Below are positions 1 through 8,406 of a DNA stretch of 20,542 nt, piece after piece (the stretch's first letter is position 1; each line of letters begins with the position of its first letter). The notes beneath the pieces were generated by a model, which did not search any database, was not told the DNA's origin, and worked only from the letters and a program-made list of their open reading frames with translations. Source of the stretch: Bacteroidales bacterium UBA6428 (GTDB lineage: Bacteria; Bacteroidota; Bacteroidia; Bacteroidales; UBA932); contig DJOW01000017.1 in the NCBI GenBank assembly GCA_002437305.1, positions 164,794 through 185,335 on the forward strand. Direction: 5' to 3'. The position numbers were made by a program, and so were the translations under genes.

Positions 1-55
1 ACACAGAGGGGTGGAGCGATGGCGGACACACAGAGAGGTGTAGAGCGATGGCGGA
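1..55. repeat. Two-copy 27-bp direct tandem repeat at left edge
   Basis: Copy 1 (1-27) and copy 2 (28-55) both begin ACACAGAG and both end GAGCGATGGCGGA or near it, differing by a substitution and a one- to two-base indel in the middle. The window starts exactly inside the array, so more copies may lie upstream. It precedes the dcw operon and does not look coding; the frames through it are short and low in complexity. The role is unknown. Confidence 0.6.
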
Positions 56-266
56 GACTCTTCGGTGTGACTTATCGTGCACTCCCCGGACACGGAAGAG
101 AGAGACGGCTACGCAGAGGGCGGAGCGGGGCGCAATGTCGAGGCATTGGAACAAGTGGAAGGGAAAACAGGGCGTGGCGGCTTCGGCAAAGAGGCGAGAG
201 ACTTGGTCGCGGAAAAAAATGACAACAGGAGCCACAGGCACGCGGAAGGGTGCTGTTGAAATCATT

Positions 267-303
267 GTGGAAAAAATTGGAAAGAGGTGGAATAAAATGG
301 GAA
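267..303 (+). promoter_or_regulatory. Probable MraZ operator: four TGG boxes at 10-bp period
   Basis: TGG occurs at 268, 278, 288 and 298, exactly ten bases apart, as TGGAAAAAAT, TGGAAAGAGG, TGGAATAAAA and TGGGAAAATA. Work on E. coli MraZ found that it binds direct repeats of TGGGN separated by five bases just upstream of its own gene; the spacing and position here match. The boxes cover the region where the -33 element of the mraZ promoter should lie, so bound MraZ would be expected to block RNA polymerase. The function is inferred from spacing, sequence and context. Confidence 0.65.
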
Positions 304-311
304 AATATTCC

Positions 312-319
312 TAACTTTG
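312..319 (+). promoter_or_regulatory. Bacteroidetes-type -7 element of the dcw operon promoter
   Basis: TAACTTTG fits the Bacteroidetes -7 consensus TAnnTTTG exactly. It predicts transcription starting near 325, about 20 bases before the mraZ start codon. No good -33 TTTG is present at the usual distance; the nearest candidate is GTGG at 287-290, inside the operator boxes. A promoter dependent on or modulated by the boxes would fit. Confidence 0.6.
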
Positions 320-345
320 TCCCCAAGCGTGAAAGACGAAAACTT

Positions 346-798
346 ATGATCACATTCATCGGAGAATATTCAGGCAAGATCGACGACAAAGGGAGAGTGG
401 TTTTCCCTTCGCCGTTCAAGTCTCTGATGCCTTCCGAGGGAGATCAGAGGTTTGTCATAAAGAAGGACATCTTCGAGGAATGCCTTGAGATGTACACCTT
501 TGAGGAATGGGAACGCCAGTCCGAGGAGGTCAAATCAAAGTTGAATTTCTTTAATCGTGCTCACGCCGCTTTCTGGAGGGAGTACATGCGCGACCGCGCG
601 ATCGTGGAGCCTGACGCCAAACTCGGACGAATCTCCATCCCCAAGAAGCTTTTGGAGTCAATTGGTGTAACGAAAGAGGTAGTCTTCTCGGGCAACGATT
701 ACAAGATCGAGATCTGGGCCAAGGACAAGTACGAGGCAAGCGCGATCTCCAACGATGAATTCTTGAACATCGCCGGGCAGCTGTCTCAGGGGAGATAG
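346..798 (+). CDS. mraZ: MraZ, transcriptional regulator of the division/cell-wall cluster
   Basis: This 150-residue protein is the usual length for MraZ, a ring-forming DNA-binding protein with two AbrB-like swapped-hairpin domains. Both signature motifs are visible: DxKGR (D14-R17) in the first domain and DxxLGR (D90-R95, followed by ISIP) in the second. The open frame extends upstream to 250, but homology starts at MITFIGEYSG, so I chose the ATG at 346; this also puts the -7 element (312-319) upstream of the gene. MraZ is the first gene of the dcw operon and in other bacteria represses it by binding repeats before its own start. Such repeats are present here at 267-303. The stop codon overlaps the ribosome binding site of rsmH. 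Confidence 0.96.
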   Translation: MITFIGEYSGKIDDKGRVVFPSPFKSLMPSEGDQRFVIKKDIFEECLEMYTFEEWERQSEEVKSKLNFFNRAHAAFWREYMRDRAIVEPDAKLGRISIPKKLLESIGVTKEVVFSGNDYKIEIWAKDKYEASAISNDEFLNIAGQLSQGR

Positions 799-810
799 GA
801 GGACCGCGCG

Positions 811-1782
811 ATGTCAGAATACCACACACCAGTGATGCTTGACGAGAGCATTTCAGCCCTTGTCACCGATCCGTCAGGAACTTACGCAGATGTCACATTC
901 GGAGGCGGTGGTCACACCGCCGAACTACTTTCACGCTTAAATGAAGACGGTCACGTCATCGCCTTCGATCGTGACAGCGACGCCATCAGCAACAGGATAG
1001 ACGACCCAAGGCTTTCCCTGATCCGGGCCGATTTCCGGTTCATCAACAATTTCGTACTGTATGAAGCACATAAGGCCGAGGACCAGAGCCTTAAGGAGAA
1101 ACTTGACGGGGGCCTCGACGGGATTCTGGCCGACCTGGGCGTGTCGTCACATCAGTTCGACACGGCTCAGAGGGGGTTCTCCTTCAGATACGATGCGCCT
1201 TTGGACATGAGAATGAACCGCGAGGGGGGAAAGACGGCCGCGGACGTGGTCAATGAATATTCACCGGAGGACCTGGAAAGGATTCTACGCGTCTACGGTG
1301 AGGTTGACAACGCCCGCAAGGTGGCGCAGCTCATAGTCTCGGCAAGGGACAGGAATCCTCTCGGCACAACCGGTGAGCTTGATGAGGCCATCAAGACAGC
1401 CCTTCCTAAATTCGCTGAGCACAAGTATCTTGCTAAAGTCTATCAGGCACTCAGGATAGAGGTCAACCACGAGATGCGCTCGCTGGAGAAATTCCTTGCC
1501 GGAGCCGTGGACAGCCTCAGGCCGGGCGGTCGGTTGGTCGTGATCACCTATCACTCGCTGGAGGACAGGATGGTCAAGAACTTCATCAAGACCGGCAACG
1601 CTGACGGGAAGGAGAAAAAAGACCTGTTCGGGAATATTCATGCACCGCTTCGCGCCGTGAACCGCAAGCCTGTCCTGCCACGGGAAAGTGAGATCACATT
1701 CAACACAAGGGCAAGGAGTGCCAAGCTCAGGGTGGCGGAGAAAACAATGGAGAAGGAGGCCGGAAGTCATGAAAGAGCTTAG
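811..1782 (+). CDS. rsmH: 16S rRNA (cytosine(1402)-N(4))-methyltransferase RsmH (MraW)
   Basis: RsmH transfers a methyl group from S-adenosylmethionine to N4 of C1402 in the decoding centre of 16S rRNA. The 323-residue length is normal. Visible motifs are the SAM-binding loop TFGGGGHT (residues 29-36), VIAFDRDSDA, ILADLGVSSHQFD, the segment GFSFRYDAPLDMRMN typical of the family, and VITYHSLEDRMVKNF near the C-terminus. The start is well fixed: AGGAGG at 797-802 lies eight bases upstream of the ATG and overlaps the mraZ stop. The 3' end overlaps the start of ftsL by 14 bases. It is cytoplasmic and conventionally placed second in dcw clusters. Confidence 0.97.
   Translation: MSEYHTPVMLDESISALVTDPSGTYADVTFGGGGHTAELLSRLNEDGHVIAFDRDSDAISNRIDDPRLSLIRADFRFINNFVLYEAHKAEDQSLKEKLDGGLDGILADLGVSSHQFDTAQRGFSFRYDAPLDMRMNREGGKTAADVVNEYSPEDLERILRVYGEVDNARKVAQLIVSARDRNPLGTTGELDEAIKTALPKFAEHKYLAKVYQALRIEVNHEMRSLEKFLAGAVDSLRPGGRLVVITYHSLEDRMVKNFIKTGNADGKEKKDLFGNIHAPLRAVNRKPVLPRESEITFNTRARSAKLRVAEKTMEKEAGSHERA
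1753..1759 (+). promoter_or_regulatory. Shine-Dalgarno site that fixes the ftsL start
   Basis: AAGGAGG lies nine bases before the ATG at 1769, inside the 3' end of rsmH. It supports the internal start over the more upstream in-frame ATG at 1688, which would add an arginine-rich stretch that is only the rsmH coding sequence read in another frame. Confidence 0.65.
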
Positions 1783-2128
1783 GAAATGGAAACTCTCGGA
1801 CATCCCGCTGTGGCTCAAAAACGCATTTCTCGCCATACTCAAGGGTGAGCTTATGCTCAGGCTGCATGCAGACCGGTATTTCATCCACATCATCTACACC
1901 TTCTTCCTTTTCTGGGCCAGCATCTGGCTTAGCCTGAAGATCGAGAAGACCCTCACCAGACTTGAGGACAACAGGAAGGAGCTGGCGGATGTGGAGATCT
2001 TTCACACACAGAAGACCGTGGAACTGGAGAAGTTTTCCAGAATAAGCACGGTCCAGCGGATGCTGGAGGAATCAGGTTCAAAATTGGCAATGCCGGCAAA
2101 ACCGGCCGACAGGATAATGAAAAAGTAG
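1769..2128 (+). CDS. ftsL: FtsL-like cell division protein (FtsL_2 type)
   Basis: This 119-residue bitopic membrane protein has a basic cytoplasmic N-terminus, one hydrophobic segment at about residues 38-56 (FIHIIYTFFLFWASIWLSL), and a charged periplasmic part with a probable coiled coil (about 57-100). This is the architecture of FtsL, which forms a complex with FtsQ and DivIC/FtsB and helps activate FtsW-FtsI at the septum. Position between rsmH and ftsI is where FtsL sits in dcw clusters. Sequence conservation is low, so the call rests on topology, size and context. It overlaps rsmH by 14 bases and ends nine bases before ftsI. Confidence 0.88.
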   Translation: MKELRKWKLSDIPLWLKNAFLAILKGELMLRLHADRYFIHIIYTFFLFWASIWLSLKIEKTLTRLEDNRKELADVEIFHTQKTVELEKFSRISTVQRMLEESGSKLAMPAKPADRIMKK

Positions 2129-2137
2129 AGGGGCGAC

Positions 2138-4252
2138 ATGGCGACATCACAGAAACAGAGTACATCTACGAAGAAGCGGGACAGGATAGGGGTCATCCTG
2201 TACTACATCTATGTCGCGGTGTTGGTCGTCGGAGCGCTCGTCACCATAAGGATAGCCTGCATCCAATGGTTCTGGAAGCCGGAGAAGGACATCGAAAGGT
2301 TCTTCCTTCCTCCCAGCGTGAGAAGAGTGATAGAGCCGGACCGTGGAACGATCTTCGGATGTGACGGGAAGATCCTGGCCATGTCTACCCCGGTCTACCA
2401 GCTCTTCATGGACTGCACTGTCCTTAAGAGCGGTTTCCGAAGGGATAAGGAGCACGCCGACAGTCTTGAGAGAGACTGGCTTTCAAAGGCCAAGGCGTTC
2501 ACGGAAGGGCTCTCAGCCGAGACAGGGATCAATTCCGCCGAGTGTTACAGGAAAATCGTGGCCGGAAGAAAGGACGGCATCATGTACATGAAACTGGCCG
2601 ACAACCTCGACAGGGGGACACTCCTGCGTCTCAAGGCTCTGCCTCTGATGGACGAGGGACAGTACAAGAGCGGAATCATTGTGCGCAGGAAAGACACTCG
2701 GCAGTACCCTTACGGAACCTTGGCGAGACGCACCATCGGCTACGTAAAAGACAACCGTAACTCAAACGGCAACAACCACATAGGCATTGAGGGAAAATAC
2801 GACTATGTCCTCCACGGCAAGGAAGGAGAGATCTGGCTCAGGCCTACCGACAACAAGGAGAGGATCCAGAACTACGACAGCACCTACGTCAAGCCAGAGG
2901 ACGGGCTGGACGTCAGAACGACACTGGACATCACAATCCAGGACATCGTGGACAAGGCGATGAGAAAGCAGATGTCGGCAAATCCCAAGATTGTGGAAGG
3001 ATGCGCTGTGCTGATGGATGTGAAGACCGGAGCCATCCGCTCGATGGTCAATCTGACCAAGAATCCCGAAGACAGCAGTCTTAACGAAGTCTACAACATG
3101 GCGATCGGGTACGGCGCCAATCCGGGTTCCGTGTTCAAGACAACGACCTTGATGACAGCCCTGGAGGATGGCTACATCAAATCCCTGGACGATGAGATTC
3201 CCACAAATGGAGGAAAACTTCCTGGCTTCAAGGCTGACGATCACGTCAGACATTTGGAAAAGATCTCCATACTGCATGGTTTCGAGATCTCATCCAACTA
3301 CGTGTTCCGCTACCTCGCCGTGAAGAACTACTCTGACAACCCCAAGAAGTTCCTCGACAAGCTGTACATGTACAAACTCGGTCATGCGTTCGATTTTGAT
3401 CTCGACGGAATGCGGGAGCCCTACATCCCGTCCCCGGACTCAAAGAGTTGGAGCGCGACTGATCTCGGATCCATCGCCATCGGCTATTCAGTCAGGGAGA
3501 CACCTCTGCACACCTTGACATTCTACAACGCGATCGCCAACAAGGGAAAGATGATGAAGCCGTACCTGGTCGAGAGCATCGGGAAGGACGGGACCGCCAA
3601 GATCAAGAAAGGACCCAGCGTCCTGAACGCCTCCATCTGCTCCAAAGCCACAGCGGACACTCTTCTCAGAGCCCTTAAGGCCGTGACATCAGAGGGGACG
3701 GCCACAAGGCTCAGAGGCGCGAAACTGAAAGTGGCAGGAAAAACCGGGACCGCAAGGCAGTCCCTCTCAAAGGAGGAAATCGAGAAATATGGAAAAAATC
3801 CGGCGGACAACACCATGACAGCTGACGGTAGCTACCATAATCTGGCGACATTCGTCGGTTTCTTCCCTGTGGACAAACCGAAGTACAGCGCCATAATATG
3901 CATGAACTCATGTCTGATAAGAGGCAGCCTGTACGGCGGAGTGGGTCCCGCCGCGGCGATGCGCGAGATTGTGGACGCGATCTACACCCTTGACCCCGAG
4001 TGGGGCGGGGAGATAAAGGCTGAGGGAAAAGTCCCCGCGATGGAGGCTGCAAGAGAAACGGCAGAGCGGACAGCCGCAAAGAATCCGACAGTGCCCGACA
4101 TAATCGGACTGGGACTCAAGGACGCGGTATTCGTCATAGAAAACAATGGGCTTAGGTGTTCATATTCAGGCACAGGGCACGTCACCTCACAGAGTCCGGA
4201 GGCGGGAGCGAAGGTCGCCGGTGGTACAACAATAAAGTTTACTTTGAAATGA
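2138..4252 (+). CDS. ftsI: Septal penicillin-binding protein FtsI (PBP3-type transpeptidase) with PASTA repeat
   Basis: This class B penicillin-binding protein cross-links septal peptidoglycan and partners FtsW. Its 704 residues comprise a short cytoplasmic tail, one membrane anchor (about 18-42), the dimerisation domain beginning near EPDRGTIF, a transpeptidase domain, and one C-terminal PASTA repeat (about 652-704, starting VPDIIGLGL). All three active-site motifs are present: SxxK as S331-V-F-K334, SxN as S385-S-N387, and KTGT at 535-538. A single PASTA repeat on FtsI is common in Bacteroidetes. The SD-like AGAGGGG precedes the ATG. The gene overlaps murE by four bases. Confidence 0.96.
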   Translation: MATSQKQSTSTKKRDRIGVILYYIYVAVLVVGALVTIRIACIQWFWKPEKDIERFFLPPSVRRVIEPDRGTIFGCDGKILAMSTPVYQLFMDCTVLKSGFRRDKEHADSLERDWLSKAKAFTEGLSAETGINSAECYRKIVAGRKDGIMYMKLADNLDRGTLLRLKALPLMDEGQYKSGIIVRRKDTRQYPYGTLARRTIGYVKDNRNSNGNNHIGIEGKYDYVLHGKEGEIWLRPTDNKERIQNYDSTYVKPEDGLDVRTTLDITIQDIVDKAMRKQMSANPKIVEGCAVLMDVKTGAIRSMVNLTKNPEDSSLNEVYNMAIGYGANPGSVFKTTTLMTALEDGYIKSLDDEIPTNGGKLPGFKADDHVRHLEKISILHGFEISSNYVFRYLAVKNYSDNPKKFLDKLYMYKLGHAFDFDLDGMREPYIPSPDSKSWSATDLGSIAIGYSVRETPLHTLTFYNAIANKGKMMKPYLVESIGKDGTAKIKKGPSVLNASICSKATADTLLRALKAVTSEGTATRLRGAKLKVAGKTGTARQSLSKEEIEKYGKNPADNTMTADGSYHNLATFVGFFPVDKPKYSAIICMNSCLIRGSLYGGVGPAAAMREIVDAIYTLDPEWGGEIKAEGKVPAMEAARETAERTAAKNPTVPDIIGLGLKDAVFVIENNGLRCSYSGTGHVTSQSPEAGAKVAGGTTIKFTLK

Positions 4253-5742
4253 GACTTGAAGATATCATAAGAAACGCCGGAGCCGTCGAGGTGCGGGGAA
4301 ACCGTTGCCTTGACATCACCGACATCTGCAATGACTCCAGGGAGGTCACTCCTGGAGCCGTTTTCATCGCAGTGAAAGGCCACGAAATCGATGGACACGA
4401 CTTCATAGGGAAGGCTATCGGTTCCGGTGCCGCCGCAATCGTCTACGAGAACGAGGAAGCATTGCCGAGCGCTGTCTCCGAACACCCGGACTCCAGACTT
4501 ACATTCGTGAAGGTAAGAGATTCCCGTCATGCCATGGCAATGATGGCTGCTGACTTCTTTGACAATCCATCAAAAAAGCTCACTCTTGTCGGGATCACGG
4601 GGACAAATGGAAAAACCACCACGGTCACTCTCCTTTATCGTCTGTTCATGTCTCAAGGGTACAACTGCGGATTGCTTTCCACAATAGCCAACTATGTGGG
4701 GACCAAACGTTTGGAGACCAACAACACAACGGCCGACCCGATCACGATCAACCGGCTTATGAGTGAGATGGCGGACGCCGGCTGCGAGTTCTGCTTCATG
4801 GAAGTCAGTTCCATCGGAGTTGAGCAGGAGAGAGTCACCGGGTTGGAGTTCAAGGTCGGGATATTCTCGAACCTGACCCACGACCACCTTGATTACCACA
4901 AGACCTTCGCCGAGTACCTCAGGTGCAAGAAAATGTTTTTTGACAATCTGCCGGCCACAGCCACGGCGATCACCAACATCGATGACAAAAACGGAGAGGT
5001 GATGGTCCAGAACACCAAGGCCAAGGTGGTAAGATATTCATGCAAAAAGATGGCAGACCACACCTGCCGCATCATGGAGGAGACTTTTGAGGGCATGCTG
5101 CTGAAGATTGACGGCCACGAGACATGGACCAGGCTCATAGGGCAGCATAACGCCTACAACATCCTTGCTGTCTACTGCACCGCGATCGTTGCAGGAGCCG
5201 ATCCTGAGGAGACGCTTGTGGCGATCAGCAGGCTGGAATCCGCGCCTGGCCGCCTTGAAGTCCTAAGAGGCCCGAGGCACCTTTCGGTCGTCATTGACTA
5301 CGCGCACACTCCAGACGCGCTAGAGAACGTGCTTGAGACACTCAGGGACATCGACAATGGCAAGGAATTGGTCTGCCTTTTCGGATGCGGGGGAGACAGG
5401 GACAGGACCAAGAGACCGGAAATGGCGGCGATCGCGGAAAGGTACGCCGACCGGATCATTGTCACATCCGACAACAGCCGCACCGAAAGGACAGAGGACA
5501 TTCTCGAGGACATCCGCAAAGGATTCAGTTCCAAAGGCCTGGCTAAAACCATCTTCATAGCTGACAGAAAGGAAGCAATCCGCGCCTCAATAATGTTCGC
5601 GAAGGACGGAGCCGTCATACTTCTTGCCGGCAAGGGCCACGAGACCTACCAGATAATCGGCACGGAGCACCGTCACTTCGACGAGCGCGAGATCGTGGCC
5701 GAAGTGTTCGGCGAAATTAATGTGAAGGAGGAGCAACGATGA
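4249..5742 (+). CDS. murE: UDP-MurNAc-tripeptide synthetase MurE
   Basis: MurE adds the third amino acid to UDP-MurNAc-L-Ala-D-Glu using ATP. The frame is open from 4156, but homology begins at MRLEDIIRNAG, so the ATG at 4249 is chosen; it overlaps the ftsI stop as ATGA and gives 497 residues, normal for MurE. Domains: N-terminal UDP-binding (DSREVTPGAVFIAVKG), central ATPase with P-loop GTNGKTTT (118-125) and the region of the carbamylated lysine (K227), and the C-terminal ligase domain with DYAHTPDAL and FGCGGDRDRTKRPEM. The specificity motif reads D408-N-S-R411 instead of DNPR. The retained arginine points to meso-diaminopimelate rather than lysine as the added residue. Confidence 0.96.
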   Translation: MRLEDIIRNAGAVEVRGNRCLDITDICNDSREVTPGAVFIAVKGHEIDGHDFIGKAIGSGAAAIVYENEEALPSAVSEHPDSRLTFVKVRDSRHAMAMMAADFFDNPSKKLTLVGITGTNGKTTTVTLLYRLFMSQGYNCGLLSTIANYVGTKRLETNNTTADPITINRLMSEMADAGCEFCFMEVSSIGVEQERVTGLEFKVGIFSNLTHDHLDYHKTFAEYLRCKKMFFDNLPATATAITNIDDKNGEVMVQNTKAKVVRYSCKKMADHTCRIMEETFEGMLLKIDGHETWTRLIGQHNAYNILAVYCTAIVAGADPEETLVAISRLESAPGRLEVLRGPRHLSVVIDYAHTPDALENVLETLRDIDNGKELVCLFGCGGDRDRTKRPEMAAIAERYADRIIVTSDNSRTERTEDILEDIRKGFSSKGLAKTIFIADRKEAIRASIMFAKDGAVILLAGKGHETYQIIGTEHRHFDEREIVAEVFGEINVKEEQR

Positions 5743-7049
5743 TCTTTCATCTTTTTGAATATCTCAGGCAGTACGACATCCCGGGGCAGGGGCTTTTCAC
5801 CTATCTGTCCTTCAGAGCCATGCTGGCAAGTGTCACCGCGATGCTGATCTCCTTCTTTGCCGGACGCAAGATCATCAGCTGGCTCCAGCGCAAGCAAATC
5901 GGAGAGACCATCCGCGATCTGGGCCTGGAAGGTCAGGTGCAGAAGAAAGGCACACCGACCATGGGCGGCGTGATCATCATCCTGAGCATCGTCGTGCCGG
6001 TCCTGCTGTTTTGCGATCTTTGCAACATCTACATCCAGCTGCTCCTCCTCACGACACTCTGGTGCGGAGCGCTGGGATTCGCCGATGACTACATCAAGGT
6101 CTTCAGGCACAACAAGGAAGGACTGCATCCGAAGGCCAAATTGGCCTGTCAACTGGGTTTGGGATCGGTCATAGCGCTTACCGTCTGCTTCAGCGATGAC
6201 ATCGTCGTCAGGGAGAAAGTGGCTGTGGAGCCAGGCGTGGACAACGTTGTGGAACAAGGAAACGGGAAGCCTCTAGATGTTGACTCCGAGACACTTGTGG
6301 CACAGGATAGCGGTTGGAAAATGGAAAATGTCATCAAAAGTACGAAGACCACGCTGCCATTCGTCAAGGATCACGAATTCGACTACAAGTGTTTCTCGCC
6401 CTTCAAAGGCAAGTGGGGGTGGTACTGCAAATGGGGAATATACATGCTGATGATTGTCTTCGTGATAATGGCCTGTTCCAACGGCACCAACCTGACGGAC
6501 GGCATGGATGGTCTTGCGGCAGGGACAAGCGCGATCGTGGGCGTTGTCCTGGGCATTCTGGCCTGGCTGGGCGGGAACCTGATCAACTCTGATTACCTGA
6601 ACATCATGTACATTCCCGGCAGCGGGGAGATCGCCATCTTCATGTCGGCATTCGTCGGAGCCCTTATGGGGTTCCTCTGGTACAACTCGTACCCTGCACA
6701 GGTGTTCATGGGCGACACCGGCAGCCTCACCATAGGCGGCATCATCGGAGTCGGCGCCGTCCTGATGAGAAAGGAACTGCTGTTGCCGGTACTCTGCGGG
6801 ATTTTCCTTGTGGAGTCGCTGTCAGTCATCCTGCAAAGGGGCTACTTTAAATACACAAAGAGAAAATACGGTCAAGGCAGAAGAATATTCAAGATGACCC
6901 CCCTGCACCACCACTATCAGAAGGAGGGCATCCCGGCACTGATCTCCAGACCCAGGCACGCGATCCCGGAGGCGAAGATCGTCACCAGGTTCTGGCTCAT
7001 CGGGGTCATTCTGGCTGTCACCACATTGGCATTGTTGAAGATAAGATAA
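5739..7049 (+). CDS. mraY: Phospho-N-acetylmuramoyl-pentapeptide-transferase MraY
   Basis: MraY moves phospho-MurNAc-pentapeptide from UDP to undecaprenyl phosphate, making lipid I at the inner face of the inner membrane. The 436-residue protein is polytopic. Family motifs visible are GTPTMGG, the paired aspartates in FADDYIKV (D116, D117), NLTDGMDGLA (D254, D257), MGDTGSLTIGG and the triple histidine at 390-392 (PLHHHY). It is longer than the roughly 360 residues of E. coli MraY because of an insertion at about 150-225, which Bacteroides homologues share. The ATG overlaps the murE stop as ATGA and has a strong SD, AAGGAGGAG, at 5725-5733. Confidence 0.97.
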   Translation: MIFHLFEYLRQYDIPGQGLFTYLSFRAMLASVTAMLISFFAGRKIISWLQRKQIGETIRDLGLEGQVQKKGTPTMGGVIIILSIVVPVLLFCDLCNIYIQLLLLTTLWCGALGFADDYIKVFRHNKEGLHPKAKLACQLGLGSVIALTVCFSDDIVVREKVAVEPGVDNVVEQGNGKPLDVDSETLVAQDSGWKMENVIKSTKTTLPFVKDHEFDYKCFSPFKGKWGWYCKWGIYMLMIVFVIMACSNGTNLTDGMDGLAAGTSAIVGVVLGILAWLGGNLINSDYLNIMYIPGSGEIAIFMSAFVGALMGFLWYNSYPAQVFMGDTGSLTIGGIIGVGAVLMRKELLLPVLCGIFLVESLSVILQRGYFKYTKRKYGQGRRIFKMTPLHHHYQKEGIPALISRPRHAIPEAKIVTRFWLIGVILAVTTLALLKIR

Positions 7050-7059
7050 CTCAAAGAAT

Positions 7060-8400
7060 ATGAGTAGAATTGTTGTTTTAGGAGGTGCCGAGAGCGGAGT
7101 CGGAGCCGCTGTTCTGGCCAAAGTGAAGGGATTCGATGTCTTCCTTTCCGACTACGGGAAGATCACCGGCCACTTTGCGGACGAGCTCCGCAAATGGGAC
7201 ATCGCGTTCGAAGAGGGACACCACACCGAGGAACTCATTCTGAACGCGGACGAGGTGATCAAAAGCCCCGGGATTCCCGACACGGCGCCGATCATCAGGA
7301 AGATCGAGGCCCAGGGCACGCACATAATTTCCGAGATAGAGTTCGCGGGCCGCTACGACACGGCGAAGAAGATCTGCGTGACCGGAAGCAACGGCAAGAC
7401 CACAACGACTTCGCTGATTTACCACCTGCTTCAGAACGCAGGTCTCAACGTTGGCTTGGGCGGAAACATCGGCAAGAGCTACGCCTACCAGGTGGCTACC
7501 GAACATTTTGACTATTACGTACTGGAAATCAGTAGCTTTCAGCTGGACAACTGCTATGACTTCCGTCCAGACATCGCCATCATCACAAACATCACCCCGG
7601 ACCATCTGGACCGCTACGGCCACAAGATGGAGAACTACGTGAAGGCCAAGTTCCGCATCACGCGCAACCTCCGCCCGGAAGACTGCTTCATCTTCGACTC
7701 CGATGACGAGATCACCATCGAGCATCTGAACAAGATCGTGCTTTCGGCAAAGCGGCTTCCTTTCAGTCAAAAGACCGAGGTCAGACAAGGTGCGTACCTA
7801 AAGGGCGACAAGATCATAGTAAGGTACGGTGAGGAGGAATGCGACATATTCCTCAAGGAACTGGCCTTGGGCGGCAAGCACAACATCTACAACTCAATGG
7901 CAGCCGCCCTCGCCGCCAAGGCCTCCGGGATCGACAACAAGACCATCCGTGAGGCTCTGGCGACATTCCAGCCGATAGAGCACAGGCTTGAGCCTGTACT
8001 GAGCATAAAGGACGTGCTGTACATCAACGACTCAAAGGCCACAAATGTCGATGCCGCATGGTACGCCCTCGAATGCCAGACAAAACCAGTGGTGTGGATT
8101 GTCGGCGGAACGGACAAAGGCAACGACTACGAGGTTCTCAAGCCTCTGGTCAAGGAGAAGGTCAAGGCCATCGTCTGCCTGGGAGTAGACAACCACAAGT
8201 TTCACGAGGCGTTCGAAGGCATTGTGGGGAAGGACAGGATTGTAGACTCGCGGTCAGCGGACGAGGCGGTGAAGGCGGCAAGCGGATTCGCCAAGCCGGG
8301 AGATGTAGTGCTGCTGAGCCCGTGCTGCGCCAGCTTCGACCTCTTCACCTGCTACGAGGACCGAGGTGAAAAGTTCAAGGAAGCAGTAAGAAGACTCTAA
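7060..8400 (+). CDS. murD: UDP-N-acetylmuramoyl-L-alanine--D-glutamate ligase MurD
   Basis: MurD adds D-glutamate to UDP-MurNAc-L-Ala with ATP in the cytoplasm. The 446-residue length fits. The N-terminal Rossmann-like UDP-binding domain starts IVVLGGAESGVGAAV; the central domain has the P-loop GSNGKTTT (109-116), EISSFQLD and ITPDHLDRYG; the C-terminal domain has NDSKATN (N323, K326) and ends LSPCCASFDLF..RG. The gene follows mraY after ten bases and has no clear Shine-Dalgarno; the start is in the context AAAGAATATG, which recurs before several genes in this operon. Confidence 0.97.
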   Translation: MSRIVVLGGAESGVGAAVLAKVKGFDVFLSDYGKITGHFADELRKWDIAFEEGHHTEELILNADEVIKSPGIPDTAPIIRKIEAQGTHIISEIEFAGRYDTAKKICVTGSNGKTTTTSLIYHLLQNAGLNVGLGGNIGKSYAYQVATEHFDYYVLEISSFQLDNCYDFRPDIAIITNITPDHLDRYGHKMENYVKAKFRITRNLRPEDCFIFDSDDEITIEHLNKIVLSAKRLPFSQKTEVRQGAYLKGDKIIVRYGEEECDIFLKELALGGKHNIYNSMAAALAAKASGIDNKTIREALATFQPIEHRLEPVLSIKDVLYINDSKATNVDAAWYALECQTKPVVWIVGGTDKGNDYEVLKPLVKEKVKAIVCLGVDNHKFHEAFEGIVGKDRIVDSRSADEAVKAASGFAKPGDVVLLSPCCASFDLFTCYEDRGEKFKEAVRRL

Positions 8401-8406
8401 ACATCA

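Larger units (their letters stand above)
56..345. other. Purine-rich non-coding leader upstream of mraZ
   Basis: No convincing gene lies between the left edge and mraZ. Short open frames on both strands here have arginine/glycine- or proline/cysteine-rich translations with no recognisable domain. The plus strand is strikingly rich in A and G up to about 310. The right end carries the mraZ operator boxes and the -7 element, annotated separately. Confidence 0.6.

Noticed and set aside
250..345. Longer MraZ starting at 250
   Set aside because: The extra 32 residues have no counterpart in MraZ, would include the operator boxes and lie partly upstream of the likely transcription start.
1688..1768. 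Longer FtsL starting at 1688
   Set aside because: The added arginine-rich segment is the rsmH coding region read in another frame; a good ribosome binding site supports the ATG at 1769.
1285..1893. Long minus-strand open frame of 202 codons
   Set aside because: It lies antisense to rsmH and ftsL and its composition is that of a shadow frame; no domain is recognisable.
4156..4248. Longer MurE starting at 4156
   Set aside because: The added residues overlap the conserved PASTA-encoding end of ftsI and are not MurE-like; the ATGA overlap at 4249 matches neighbouring junctions.
4237..4248. TTTACTTTG before murE as an internal promoter
   Set aside because: It has one base too few between TA and TTTG for the -7 consensus, lies inside ftsI coding sequence and no -33 element accompanies it.
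5673..6257. Minus-strand open frame of 194 codons
   Set aside because: Antisense to the murE end and mraY; no domain, and the plus-strand genes are certain.
7078..7788. Minus-strand open frame of 236 codons
   Set aside because: Antisense to murD; valine- and aspartate-rich shadow typical of GC-rich coding DNA.
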